Part shown: one piece after another, positions 1 through 11,523 of the stretch
How the letters are laid out: each line of letters opens with the position of its first letter
Numbering within the stretch: the first letter of the stretch is position 1
DNA from: Azolla caroliniana
Lineage: Eukaryota; Polypodiophyta
Length of the DNA stretch: 64,000 nucleotides
Assembly (NCBI GenBank): GCA_043228905.1
Contig: JBHGNT010000018.1
Location: 3,472,001 to 3,536,000, forward strand
Reading direction: 5' to 3'
Notes under the pieces: model-generated
The model's input: only the letters and a program-made list of their open reading frames with translations
Databases searched by the model: none
Told to the model about the DNA's origin: nothing
Made by a program: the position numbers and the translations under genes

Positions 1-639
1 TTTAGGTGATATCCAAGATAATGATGTCATTGCATGATGATACAATATATTTGTACAAAATATTTCATGTAGATGCAACAACCATTGTTTGGGAGGGATA
101 TGTGTTGTTGCATCCATGTGAAATATTAAGTATCCATGCCTAGTTTAAATGTTGTTTTATTTGAACAAGGTAGAGGAAGTCATAGAATAGTGAGTGTGAT
201 AAATGCGATTGTAAGAGAATGAGAGATGTGTACAAATGTGTGCTTAATCTTCATTTCCATTATATCACAAGCTTCTACCTATCAATTGTGCCAAAGAGTT
301 AACCACTCTTTAGACTCGAGCAAATGATTCGTAAGTAGTAAAAATGTGACTAATTGAAATTGAGAGATTATGTAATCAATGTCAAATCTTGTAAGTGAGA
401 GAAACAATCGCTATATTTTAAAGTTGAATGTACATACTTTCATACCTTAAATCAGCTTCTTTTCCACACAACCTAATCTTGTGATCTTAACATAAATTCC
501 AAGAGAATGAACTAATTTTGCAAAGGTATTTATCTTCTTACATGGTGGTTTTACAATCTTTACAAGGTTTAATGGAGTAATTGCAGACCTTTCCCATTAT
601 TTTTTATAGAGGTTGGTAATTACTAGGCCATTGAGGTTT
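1..639. other. Flank 3' of the PPR gene, no gene seen
   Basis: AT-rich sequence downstream of the PPR stop codon on the minus strand. I see no ORF of note, no repeat and no recognised element. Confidence 0.5.
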
Positions 640-3321
640 CTAAGTGACAAATATATGGGTCATTGGCATAAGAACATTTGTCGGAGTGGCACAATCCATA
701 GTATTCAAAAAACATCGTTTGCCGAGATCAAGTGTACCATGTGTTTTACAGTTCGACAGCAACATTATCCATGCTAGTGTATCAGGTAACATTGGCATAG
801 TCTTAATGAAGCATTCAGACTCCTTTAAGAAACCTACACGTCCAAGAATATCAATAATGCAACCGAAGTATTGATTCTCTGATCTGGTAGAATAGTAAGC
901 TGATGGATCATGGAAGTATCCTTCACTGAATTGTGCAACAAAAAATAAAGCTTTCATAGAATTGCTCGTATGAAATTGGTCATGTGTTATTTGGATAGAA
1001 TCATCCAAAGATATTGGTTGGTATACTGAACTCTGACACAAGTTGCTCCCTTCATGTACATTCCCATAACATTTGTAAGTATCGACAAGTTTTTTTTCAA
1101 GAATCTTATCACAATCAAACCCGGCCTTCACAAGCTCTTCATGTATACTTCTGCCATGCCCTAAGGCTCCTGTATTTATAAATGCTGTCAATATTGTTGT
1201 ATATAGAATACAATCTGGTTGTATACCTTTCTCTTGCATCCTTTTGTAAAGGTTGATTGCAGTGATATTTTGTTCTTGGTGTACATACCCTGAAATAAGT
1301 GCGCTCCATGCAACTAGATTCAAACCATCTAGGCTATTGAACACTTGGTTTGCTTCTTCCAAGTATCCGCACTTTGAATACATGTTCACAAGAGTACTTC
1401 CAATCTCGACATCAGTTTCTAATCTACATTCTACGATCTCATTGTGGACTGTCAGGCCTGCTCCTAGGGCATTGCATGCTTTTAGAATGCTTAAAAATAT
1501 CGCCTTGCTAGGTGCTATGCCTTCCTTTTTCATCTCAACAAATAGCGTAAAAGCAAGGCAATCATGACCTTGCAAAGCAAAACCTTCAATCATTGTACCG
1601 AATAATACAACATCATGATTCGGTAATGCATCAAACACTTTGAAGACTTCATTGAAAGTTCCATATTTCACATACATCTCTGAAACTGCACTTCCGATGG
1701 CAATATCAAGTTCAAATCCTTCTCTAATAATATGCGTGTGTATTATCCTTCCTTTCCATATAGCTCCTGAGCCAATGCAAGCATTAAGAATTGAAAGCAA
1801 CATGACTTTGTTTGGCTTCCAGCCTTGCACTTGCATTTCATCATACAACTCGAATACTTCATTCTCATATCCATTTGTAGCATAACCTCCAAACATGATG
1901 CCCCATGATAATTCACACCTCTCTGGCATGCTGTCAAAGACCGCACGTGCATCTATCAGGTCACCCGATTGAGCATACATGTCTATAAGGGCATTTCCTA
2001 AAGTTTCTTGACATTCCAATCCATTCCTCAATATCAAATCATGAATGCTTCTTCCTTGGAGAAAGGATGCAAACATGCTTGAAGCCTTTACGCCATACAA
2101 CAGAATAACACTATTTGGTTTGATATTCTCCTTTAGCATCCGATCCAAGAGCTTCAGTGCTGAGAATGGGTGCCTATATTCAACATACCCAAAAATCAAT
2201 GCACCCCAAGAGACCAAATTGCGTTCGGGAAGCTGTTCAAATATGTCACAAGCCTCCTTTAAACAACCACATTTTGCATACATATCGATTAAAGTGTTTT
2301 TAACATGTAAAAGTGATTCGAGTCCTATTTCTGTAACTTCATGATGTATCAATCTGCCCATTTGAGCACTTTGCATGGATCCAGATGCTTGTAGCATTGG
2401 CAAATATATCATAATATTTGGTTTGAGGTTAGAGCATTGCAACTTTTTGAAAAGTTCGAATGCATGATGGGCGTATCCATTTGCAGCATACCCTGACATC
2501 ATAACACCCCAAGAAATTATATCGTTATTTTGCAACCTATCAAAAACTCTTTTTGCATCTTCCATTGAACCACAATCAAGGTACATCCCAATAAGAGTGC
2601 TCCCAATGACTACATCGACTTCAAGATTTTGCCTCATTATCTCACAATGCAATAGCTTGCCTTCATGGATGGATCCTGTAATCCCACAAGCTTTCAATAC
2701 ACATGAAAATGTGAAATTGCTGGGTGAGAGACCTTCTCCTTGCATAATTTCAAAGAGTTTGAGCCCAACATGAGCCTCGTCATTATGTACATAACCTGAA
2801 ATCATGGCTCCCCACGTGACCACGTTTCTAGAAGGTAACATATCAAATACTCCCCGTGCATCTTTGAGTTGTCCATTCTCCGCATAAACATGAACAAGAG
2901 TGGTTCCGACATTGATGTGGACATCCATTCTGCTATTCACAACCTCATGGTGTAGAACTCTACTTTGATCCATCCTCTTTAAATCACCACACGCATTCAA
3001 CATACACAAATACGTAACAACATCCGGAATTACTCCATCCATATGCATTTTCACGTATAAATCCATTGCTTTCTCAGGTTGTCCGAGCTTCTTGGATGCT
3101 GAGATGATTGCATTCCATGTGAATATACCTGGCTTTCCAACTTTAGAGAAGGTTCTCTTCGCTCCATCCAGATTGCCACAAATGGTGAAAAGACGAATGA
3201 GATGATCATTCCAGAAATGGCCGATAGAATCGAGACCATCTCGAATCACGAGGCATTGGATATGCCTAGCAGATGCAAGATCCTTCTTCTTCAAGCATTT
3301 GTCCAAGAGGCTGGTATACAT
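640..3321 (-). CDS. PLS-class pentatricopeptide repeat protein
   Basis: Single-exon ORF of 893 residues. PPR proteins of this class bind organellar RNA in plastids or mitochondria, one base per repeat, and act in editing, splicing or stabilisation. About seven successive P-L-S triplets of roughly 100 residues are visible. Each carries a segment of the type 'VFDMLPSRNVVTWGAMISGY', 'VFDRLQNNDIISWGVMMSGY' or 'IFEQLPERNLVSWGALIFGY', plus 'LIDMYAKCG'-like helices. The C terminus (about 835-893) looks like a degenerate E1 motif ('IIDILGRVGFLKESECFI', 'LAWIMLLSNCKTHG') and then stops. There is no E+ or DYW deaminase domain, so any editing role would need a partner. An in-frame stop lies about 14 codons upstream of the Met, which supports this start unless there is an upstream exon. 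No clear transit peptide is visible. The RNA target and exact function cannot be told. Confidence 0.9.
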   Translation of the reverse strand: MYTSLLDKCLKKKDLASARHIQCLVIRDGLDSIGHFWNDHLIRLFTICGNLDGAKRTFSKVGKPGIFTWNAIISASKKLGQPEKAMDLYVKMHMDGVIPDVVTYLCMLNACGDLKRMDQSRVLHHEVVNSRMDVHINVGTTLVHVYAENGQLKDARGVFDMLPSRNVVTWGAMISGYVHNDEAHVGLKLFEIMQGEGLSPSNFTFSCVLKACGITGSIHEGKLLHCEIMRQNLEVDVVIGSTLIGMYLDCGSMEDAKRVFDRLQNNDIISWGVMMSGYAANGYAHHAFELFKKLQCSNLKPNIMIYLPMLQASGSMQSAQMGRLIHHEVTEIGLESLLHVKNTLIDMYAKCGCLKEACDIFEQLPERNLVSWGALIFGYVEYRHPFSALKLLDRMLKENIKPNSVILLYGVKASSMFASFLQGRSIHDLILRNGLECQETLGNALIDMYAQSGDLIDARAVFDSMPERCELSWGIMFGGYATNGYENEVFELYDEMQVQGWKPNKVMLLSILNACIGSGAIWKGRIIHTHIIREGFELDIAIGSAVSEMYVKYGTFNEVFKVFDALPNHDVVLFGTMIEGFALQGHDCLAFTLFVEMKKEGIAPSKAIFLSILKACNALGAGLTVHNEIVECRLETDVEIGSTLVNMYSKCGYLEEANQVFNSLDGLNLVAWSALISGYVHQEQNITAINLYKRMQEKGIQPDCILYTTILTAFINTGALGHGRSIHEELVKAGFDCDKILEKKLVDTYKCYGNVHEGSNLCQSSVYQPISLDDSIQITHDQFHTSNSMKALFFVAQFSEGYFHDPSAYYSTRSENQYFGCIIDILGRVGFLKESECFIKTMPMLPDTLAWIMLLSNCKTHGTLDLGKRCFLNTMDCATPTNVLMPMTHIFVT

Positions 3322-4662
3322 GATGATAATGACGGTACTCTGGACTCCATCAGTACTGCTACATATCTACAAGCTACTCGTTTTTTGGTCTGGGTCGGTA
3401 ACTCTGTTCTTCTATTCATTTGTATACATTGGCATGACTTCATGTGACTTTACTTGGGTGATATCATGATTCCTTGTGGGTATTTTGAGCAATTGCCTGC
3501 AAACTTTGACTATATAGATGGTAGATATGCTGCTATGCAACATGAACAGAAAGCAGGGCTATGGTGCCACATTGCGCTTTAACCTAAATCCCACAAAGAG
3601 TGTTAGACTGATTAAGATGACATGTCGATGGTCATGGAAGTCAAGATCCACTAAGGAGTTCATAACAACTCACATGCCGAATCAACTAACCCCCAAAAAT
3701 GGATGGTGCTGAAGGGCTTGACATATACCCAACCCTTGGGGGCGAGTGTGAGAGCCTTGATTAGTAGGAGGGCATGGGGGTAATGGTGCATCTCTAGGCT
3801 TGTGCTCAAGTAGAACAACCCTTGGTGCAAATCTTGGTGGTAGTAGCAAACATTCCTAAAGATTTATATACTTATTTCAATTCTCAAAACTAGTGACTAG
3901 GTTCTAGTATGCCAACAGGTGATTAAAAGTATTGGTTATCGAGAGTCTCCAGCTACTTTCATTGTGTAGAAGCGTGTATCTACCTTGGATATATATCATG
4001 GCTTCACTTTGAGTGTTTCAGTGTCGCTATGAAGGGTGTTTCACATTTTGAAATTGTTCAATTGAGGAATAAATTGGCTGTGGAGGAAATGAACCTGCAT
4101 ATCCATATGTCATAATCATTGCGGCGTTAAGTGTTCATATAAAACTCTAAATTTGTGTTTTTTGCATAAATGTAGCAAAGTTTATGTTCAGTAAATTACA
4201 AGTTGGGCATTGATTTCCTTGGGATAATGAGAGCTTACAATAAACAAGTTGCAAGATTAAAACATTTTCTATGTTTCTTGTTTCTTGACTAGCATGACTC
4301 AAGGAACATTTGGTTATATAGACATAAACTAATTGCTCCCATGTTGAAATGAACATGATTATAGCATTTGCCTTGCTTAAATATATGATTATATATGTAA
4401 TCCCATTATCATTCCTTTATTAACACAGGATTTTCGTATGATCCTTTGTTATGCCATTATCATTCCTCAAGATTATATAAGCAGAAGTGGATCACACACT
4501 TCCAAATCATTTCACAATAAAACAATCCCATCCATCATTCAAGTGGCAAGCTTATCTGCCACATCATGAAAAAAGTTTGGTGTCCACTCAATTGGCATCC
4601 AAATACATTGTAGATTACGCCCTCCTATAGAAATATGAGAAAAAGAAAAACGTTTCTGAACT
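3322..4662. other. Intergenic between PPR and argininosuccinate synthase genes
   Basis: Holds the presumed PPR promoter and the 3' UTR of the synthase gene. Around 3715-3790 a GA/GT-rich stretch ('ttgggggcgagtgtgaga') resembles the sequence near a retrotransposon polypurine tract. No coding remnant supports that, so I leave it as ordinary intergenic DNA. Confidence 0.4.
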
Positions 4663-7600
4663 TCACAATCCATGCTGCTGCATCGCACGAACTCTCATTG
4701 GAAGGCCATAAAGGCGTATAAATCCAGCAGCATCAGCTTGATTATATATGCCACTTCCTTCTTCAAAAGAAGATATATCTTCTCTATACAAGCTATAAGG
4801 GCTCTTTCTACTGGCTACTAATACTGAACCTTTGAACAATTTCAGCTTCACTGAACCAGTTGTTGTGGATGATACTTTCTCCATAAAAGCATCTAAAGAC
4901 TCTCTTAATGGGTCGAACCATCTACCAGCATAAACAAGTTCAGCATACTTTATAGCAAGCGTATCTTTGAGCTGCATCGTTTCCCTGTCCAAGGTTAATG
5001 ATTCTAACTCGCGGACAGCTGTGTTAAGAATAGTACCGCCAGGTGTTTCATATACACCTCTACTTTTCATGCCAACAAGCCTGTTCTCAACCATATCAAT
5101 TCGTCCAATGCCATGTCTTCCTCCTACCTCATTTAGAGCTGCAAGTAGATTAGCTGGTGATAAAGTATCTCCATTGAATGAAACAGGAACCCCAGCTTCA
5201 ATGCCAATTTCAAGATACCTAAAAATGGCAAAAAGAAAACACACAATTTGCAAATCTATCTATTCCTTATCTATACAGGGGATGTAACTTTTGCATAAAT
5301 AGATGTCATTTGCAAATAAAGCCATTCGTCTATATATGATGTGAATGTAAAGTTGATGTAAATTGTTTTGCATGAACTAGCTTACTCTGGTTTGTCAGGA
5401 GCATCCTCGGGATCAACAGTCATGACATACATATCCTTCCTCGGCTCATTTTCAGGGTTTTCCAAAATATCTCCCTGACAATCAAAGTCATCAAACTCTG
5501 ATAATATTTAATCAAGATTTGGACTATTTTCAAAATCTGTTTGATTATTACCTCATGGCTGAGATGCCAAAGGTTACGATCTCTACTGTAAATAGATTTT
5601 TTAGTGACTGGAACAGGTACGTTATGTTTTTTGGCATATTCTATGGCATCTTCACGACCCCGTATATCCCATTCTCTCCATGGTGCCACCACATTTAGCT
5701 TCGGGTTCAGGGCAAAAAAGGTTAGCTCAAACCGCACCTAAGGTCAAAAAGAGAGATAAGTTTTATACTTTGATAGCGTTAAACAATGTTTGATATTAAC
5801 ATAAAACCCAGTTATTGTTATGATTATCTGATAACAATATCTCTCAGTACTAACTATTATGGTCAAGATCTGACCTGGTCATTGCCCTTGCCAGTACAAC
5901 CATGAGCAACAGCATCTGCACCAACTTCTTTGGCAACATCAACCATTGCCTGTAACCAAGAAGAACTTAATAGAGTTAAAACATTAAATAGAAATAGGAT
6001 ATGACAAAGTGAATTTCGTATTTCTCTCTGTGGTGTGAATATAATTATTCACGAGTACTACTGATCTATCATATATGTATATACCTGTAGCATAGATAAT
6101 GTGATATGATACAACAGTCTCACAACAAGTGACAGGTTCTTTATTAAATAAAACACATTGCAAAAAGATATCTTCTAGGCTGGTGTGCATTCATTTCCAA
6201 CGATTCAAAACCTATGAATAAATAAATAAATAAATAATGCAAAAAGAGTTATGCAAATAAATAAAAACTACACAATGATCTAAACAAATTCTGTCTATGA
6301 GACAGAAAGTCCTACCAATAATACTATTCAGAGTAGAGAGCAGATAATTATTGAATCGCTTCATAAAATAATAAATCAAATGTCATCTATGCATCAAATC
6401 ATATGTTTTTGAAGAACAAGTACATATAATTACCTTTGCTATGATTGGGCGTGCCATTGAAGTGCCAAGCAGATATTTTCTTTCATATACAGCTCCTGCT
6501 CTCAAGCAAGGGAAGACATAATCTTTCACAAACTCTTCCTTTAAATCCTTGATGAATAACTGACTAGCCCCACTGGCCTTCGCTTTGGCTTCCAATCCAT
6601 CAGTTTCACCAGTTCCCTGGGCTCATTAAAGACACAATCGGAAAGTTTGAGAAATCTTCCTTCAGAAACTGGAGGAAGTAAACTGACTTATAAGACGAGA
6701 GTATATCATGATTTTTGTCACCGACTCTCATGCAAATACTTCCATTTATATATGCATTTATGCAGGGGTTATGCAAGTGAATATGCATCATGTCCAAACT
6801 AGCTATGATTATAAGTACAAACCAATATATGCAGAAACTTAATGGTTTTAATAAAACAATTCCAAGCAATGCTCCATCTAGCTACAATCACAAGAATACG
6901 CCAATATAAGCAGAAATTTATGGTTTCTAATCACTGAATTCCACAGTCCACGATGTATTTAAACAAGTGTTAATATGCATGATGTTTAAAATATTGAAAC
7001 AAGTTATTGATGCACCTATAACAATACAGCATGGTTCAATGGCCTTCTAAAACTTACTTGGCCAACATCTGCTGTAAAACATACTACTTCACAGCCATAA
7101 TTCTCTCTGTAACACAGACACACACAACATTAGCATTCACACTCATACAGAAGACAAGACAACTCATGAACTAATGCAAATAAGTAAAAACATCACCACA
7201 CAAAAGAAAATCATAGAAGTTTTTTTTTTTTGCTTGTATACCTTAACCATGGTACTATAACAGATGTGTCCAAACCACCACTGTAGGCCAAAACAACTTT
7301 ATTCAATTTTCCCTTTAATCCAGGCTTTGTCGATGCAATTGTAGAACTAACCTCTGCCAGAACCATGTTTATCCCTGCAACCCAACATAACCAAAAAACG
7401 AAACTTTAGGAGACACTAGGGACAGAACAACGAATTTCCACATCTTGGGCAGAAATTCTTTTGATCATTTCGACTCTCCTTTTTAAAGCCAAATTATGCA
7501 GAAACTTAATGGTTTTAATAAAACAATTCCATGCAATGCTTCATCGAAACTACCTATGATTATAAGTATAAACCAATATATGCAGTAACTTAATGATTTT

Positions 7601-8235
7601 AATAAAACAATTCCATTCAATGCTCCATCGAAACCAGCTACAATCACAAGAATATCCCAATATAAGCAGAAACTTTTTTGACAGAAATTGATCAAAAACA
7701 AATAAATTGGCCCCACATATTTTATGATTGAAAAGGAAAACGTTTTCTGGAACAGTTCAAATGTGATGGCTTAAAATTTCTCAATAAAAGAAGAGAATAT
7801 CATTTCGTAGGAAACAACCAGATGGTAATTGGCAATGGCAATGGCTTGAATTCTTCTAGCGGAAGATAACGTTAAGTCTTTTATAGCGGGGAGGTAATAA
7901 AGAAAGAAGAAAGACGAAAGAAACGGCGGGGGCACAAAATTCTACCATCTAAAAAAGAAGAAATGGGAAACAAAAGATACATTATGAAAGGCTATCAATG
8001 TGGGAAGGGAAACAGGAGGGATGAAAAAAGAAAAAGGATGCAGAAACGGCGTAAAATATGAGTGAATACAAAGAAGAAGAAGAAGAAGAAGAAGAAGAAG
8101 AAGAAACAACATACCATGTGGTCGGAATGGATACGAAGAGGAAGACGATGAAGAGTTGAGGTGAGGAAGAAAAATGGTGCTTCTGCTTCTGAAGAAGCTG
8201 GAGGAAGTAAAAGATAAGGACGATGAAGACGCCAT
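4663..8235 (-). CDS. Argininosuccinate synthase, plastid precursor, 8 exons
   Basis: Joins citrulline and aspartate using ATP to make argininosuccinate, the penultimate step of arginine synthesis, in the plastid stroma. Exons on the minus strand: 8235-8115, 7374-7242, 7106-7058, 6616-6434, 5949-5875, 5737-5552, 5474-5386 and 5218-4663. All seven introns are GT-AG with consistent phase, and the total of 1392 nt gives 463 residues plus stop. Residues 1-40 are Ser/Arg rich ([15 protein letters not shown]...), a typical chloroplast transit peptide. The ATP-pyrophosphatase P-loop 'AYSGGLDTS' is at 70-78 and spans the end of exon 2. Other family blocks are '[11 protein letters not shown]', '[11 protein letters not shown]', '[13 protein letters not shown]', '[15 protein letters not shown]' and '[10 protein letters not shown]'. 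The length is slightly short of known plant enzymes (about 490) and nothing essential is missing. Intron 1 carries a GAA/TTC microsatellite and an intronic repeat shared with intron 3. Confidence 0.95.
6790..6925. repeat. Intron 3 copy of an ASS-intron repeat
   Basis: Closely matches 7540-7677 in intron 1 of the same gene: shared blocks 'aaacttaatggttttaata' and 'agctacaatcacaagaata'. No terminal repeats are visible, so it may be a local duplication rather than a transposon. Confidence 0.8.
7494..7677. repeat. Tandem repeat in ASS intron 1 (about 88-bp unit)
   Basis: Two imperfect head-to-tail units share 'ttttaataaaacaattcca' and 'gcttcatcgaaac / gctccatcgaaac'. The same sequence occurs once more in intron 3. 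Confidence 0.8.
8068..8105. repeat. GAA/TTC trinucleotide microsatellite in ASS intron 1
   Basis: Uninterrupted run of about 12 GAA units (TTC on the coding strand), roughly 10 bp inside the first intron from its donor. A pyrimidine-rich tract so close to a donor could vary in length between individuals. Confidence 0.9.
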
Positions 8236-8340
8236 TGCTGCTCGGATCAAACACACAGAGAAACAACAGAGAGAGAGAGAAACAGAGACAGAGAGCGAGA
8301 GGTCAGAGGAAGAAACCCTCAATTAATAATTACCCAGCCT
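8236..8340 (-). promoter_or_regulatory. Probable 5' UTR and core promoter of the ASS gene
   Basis: About 100 bp lie between the ATG and the CATA array. On the minus strand it is CT-rich just before the start codon ('tctctctctctctgttgttt'), as plant 5' UTRs often are. I see no clear TATA box, so the transcription start is inferred only from spacing. Confidence 0.4.
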
Positions 8341-9020
8341 TTCACACACACACACATGCAGGCATGCATAGAGAGATACATACATAACATAACATAACAT
8401 AACATAACATTACTGATACATACATACATACATACACATACATACATGAATGCACTATGCATGATCGAGATTTACATAACATAACTGATACATACATACA
8501 TACATACATGAATGCACTATTATGCATGCATAGAGAGATACATACATTATACAAACATAACATAACTGATACATACATACATACATACATGAATGCACTA
8601 TGCATGATCGAGATTTACATACATACATACATGAATGCACTATTATGCATGCATAGAGAGATACATACATTATACAAACATAACATAACTGATACATACA
8701 TACATACATACATACATACATACATACATACATACATACATACATACATACATACATACATGAATGCACTATGCATGATCGAGATTTACATACATACATA
8801 CATGAATGCACTATTATGCATGATACATAACTGATACATACATACATACATACATACATACATACATGAATGGACTATTATGCATGATCGAGATTTACAT
8901 AACATAACTTATACATACATACATACATACATACATGAATGCACTATTATGCATGATCGATATTTACATACATAATTTATACATACATACATGAATGCAC
9001 TATTATGCATGATCGCGATT
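8341..9020. repeat. CATA/AACAT higher-order minisatellite
   Basis: About nine units begin 'atgaatgcactat(tat)gcatg' and are separated by (CATA)n and (AACAT)n runs. Two unit types alternate: one continues 'atcgagatttacata', the other 'catagagagatacatac'. Open frames on both strands across this region (MYVCMYV... type) are repeat artefacts. Confidence 0.9.
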
Positions 9021-10369
9021 TGATCTGCGCTCAATCTCGGCCACAATTCAGTGTTTGGGCAAAGTTTTATAATGCCTACCACAAATAATTCTCCTCTTGC
9101 TTCTAATGATCCTAACCGGAAATTAGAAAAAAGAATTCTTTTAGGACAATACCCAAAAAAAAATGTTTAGCTCAAGATGAGGTAGTAACATAGATAGAGA
9201 ACATTCTATGAAGCAAACATGCTCTCCCTCCCCTTACCCGCTTCTTCGGCCTCTACATAGATGAGGTAGCAACACGGACATGGTGAGGTTTTATGTATCT
9301 TGTTGTCTAAATCTCATGCAAGTATACAATCTCATCTCGATAACCTTATATGGTATTCCTCATGAAAAAGGGGCTCAGAGCAAACCTTGGAAATATTGAG
9401 GCCGTGAACTTCCATGCATCCACATTGACTTCCTAATAATTTGTCTTCAACCTACCAAGAGGGCATGTTGAAGTGGTGGGTTCTTGTCTATACCTAGGGA
9501 GCAAATTTACAAGCATAAATGGGCATTTCTCTATGACCACACCACCATGGATCGATTCACAAGTAAGGATATGAGACGTTAGCTATCCTGGAACTTTGGC
9601 ACACTCCTCCCCTACCCTTATGTATGATGCAACTATATGGGCTTTAAGAACGAATTTGTCAATTGCGTCATCAAGGAGTGGAATTTGAAGAAAACTATGT
9701 TTTTAATTGGACTCTCTTTTATGAATGTAAGAGGGAGATACCATTGCCTTTGGCACACTATGCACCCACTTCCAATCCATTGTTTTGTCATACTTAAGCA
9801 AATTCTCCTCATTTGAGAACTTCCCTTAGTTACGACATTTAGACTTTTCTCACTCTTGCAACATATTCCAACACCTCAAAATCTTAGGCTAAATTCCTTG
9901 ATTCTTCCAAGACGTAGAAATCAAACCCAAATGTTAAGATATGCAAAGGCTACATGCATGGCATCAAGCCGTGGACAAATGACATAATGGATATCTATGC
10001 ATTATTTTCAAAGAATTATGAAACTCACTTCATGGCACGCCGAGCCTTTTCTCCAAGTAGCACCAATTGTTGCAAGTTTTGTGTTCTTCTTACTCTTTTC
10101 GATCTTCAATTTGCACACATTGAAGAATTTTGCATCTTTTGGATTTGATCATGGCCATCCACCCTTGATGTATTTCACACCTTAAAAAAACATTCTCACA
10201 TTGATTACATGTGAGATTACAATAAAGAAAAAATCTAAACTTTTTTGCCACCAGAAAATCTAAAGACGGAGCAACTTACCTAGTTCAACCAAGGCATCAT
10301 CGATCTTTAGCTTGTCTACTAGAGTAAGAGAGATTCCAACCATCTAAAAACAAATGTGCCACCAAAAAT

Positions 10370-10374
<5 letters not shown>
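9021..10374. other. Gene-poor region, no element recognised
   Basis: Mostly unique-looking AT-rich DNA. A minus-strand stretch near 10275-10343 has an acceptor-like edge, a short open frame and a 'gtaag' donor-like edge, but no family match and no partner exons. I do not call a gene. Confidence 0.4.

Positions 10375-10406
<32 letters not shown>
10375..10406. repeat. CA dinucleotide microsatellite
   Basis: About 16 CA units ending in 'ctcgctcactc'. Confidence 0.85.
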
Positions 10407-10408
<2 letters not shown>

Positions 10409-10938
10409 GCTCACTCATACTCTTTATATCAATATATTTTAGACTTTCCCATCGCTTCTAAGTATGTCCATGCCTTCCCTGAATCTTTTTTGCTTGTGGA
10501 ACTCCTTCATTCATTTTGTTTGTCTTTCATGTATTTCTTGTGGTCAAGAAGTTTTCGTGTTGAATTATTCTTCCATGGCTTGTATTCAATTCACAATATC
10601 ATCATCATCATTGTTGTCATCATTCACGTGTCACTTTCCTTCTTTCATTTCCTCGGTTTCTGTTTGTTTGCTTGTAGATTGTGTTGCTTTTTTTACTGTC
10701 ATATTTCCATGGTTGTGAAAGAACTGGTTGGAGAGCATGTGGACTTGCAGGTTTCAATACCTTACCATTGTGGGTTTTTTAATAGATTTTCATATGTGTG
10801 AAAATGATATCTTTGATCATAGTGGTACTTAACCATTCCAAACATTAGTTTTCCATTTACTTTAATATGTCATGTTGTAGCCTGTGAACTATTATTTTTC
10901 TTTTTTTAGGAGATAGTCATATGTATCTAAATGATTAC

Positions 10939-11367
10939 TAACAATCAACAATGGTTTGGTTTGGTTTGAGAGGGTCCAAATCAAACCGTTTAAAATGTTT
11001 GAAACTTCAACCGAACCACAAAACTATTAAACTGAACCATTAAAACATTTTCAAACCGTTAAGCCATTAAACTGGTAAAACCGTGGTTTTGTGGTTCGAT
11101 TTCGGTATTCAGCTTAGGTCAAATTTAAAAATTTAAAAATTTCATTATTTAAAAATTTAAAGATTTTACTAAAATGCGAGAATAAGGCATTAAAATGAAA
11201 AGATTGTTTAAAAACAAATTTTGTGGTTTAGGTTTTTTTTTTTTTGAAAAAAAAAACTGTTAAACCGTTTAAACTGCGGTTTCTAACTGTTGAAACTGAA
11301 CCGTTAAGCCATTAAGCTGCGGTTTCGCGATTTGGTTTGATTCAAACCGAACCGTTGCCGATTGTTA
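10939..11367. mobile_element. Non-autonomous hAT-like MITE, 429 bp
   Basis: It begins 'taacaatcaacaatggttt' and ends in the near-perfect inverted repeat 'aaccgttgccgattgtta'. It is flanked on both sides by the same 8 bp, 'atgattac' (10931-10938 and 11368-11375). An 8-bp target duplication is the hallmark of hAT transposons. The interior is AT-rich, rich in 'aaccgtt/ggttt' words, and has no transposase, so it would need a helper. Confidence 0.85.
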
Positions 11368-11523
11368 ATGATTACAAGTATCTTCTTTAGTATAATGGCA
11401 CAATGTGACTGATGCATTTTTCCCCATATCCCTTTGTATTAGTTTTTGTTCACTTAGGTAATTTGAAGAACTTAAAGCTAAGCTCTTTGCTTCCGATTTA
11501 TGTTTAGTAATGTTGTTGTCTTC

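Noticed and set aside
3715-3800. LTR end or purine tract upstream of the PPR gene
   Set aside because: Only a vague resemblance. No matching LTR, coding remnant or target duplication.
7942-8322. Ser/Leu-rich 126-codon frame at the ASS start as a separate gene
   Set aside because: It is exon 1 of ASS read through the donor site into intron 1, including its TTC run.
8342-8859. Open frames on both strands of the CATA array
   Set aside because: Periodic translation of a tetranucleotide repeat (Met-Tyr-Val-Cys, His-Thr-Tyr-Ile). No coding signature.
10275-10343. Possible minus-strand exon with splice-like edges
   Set aside because: Too short, no recognised domain, no partner exons.
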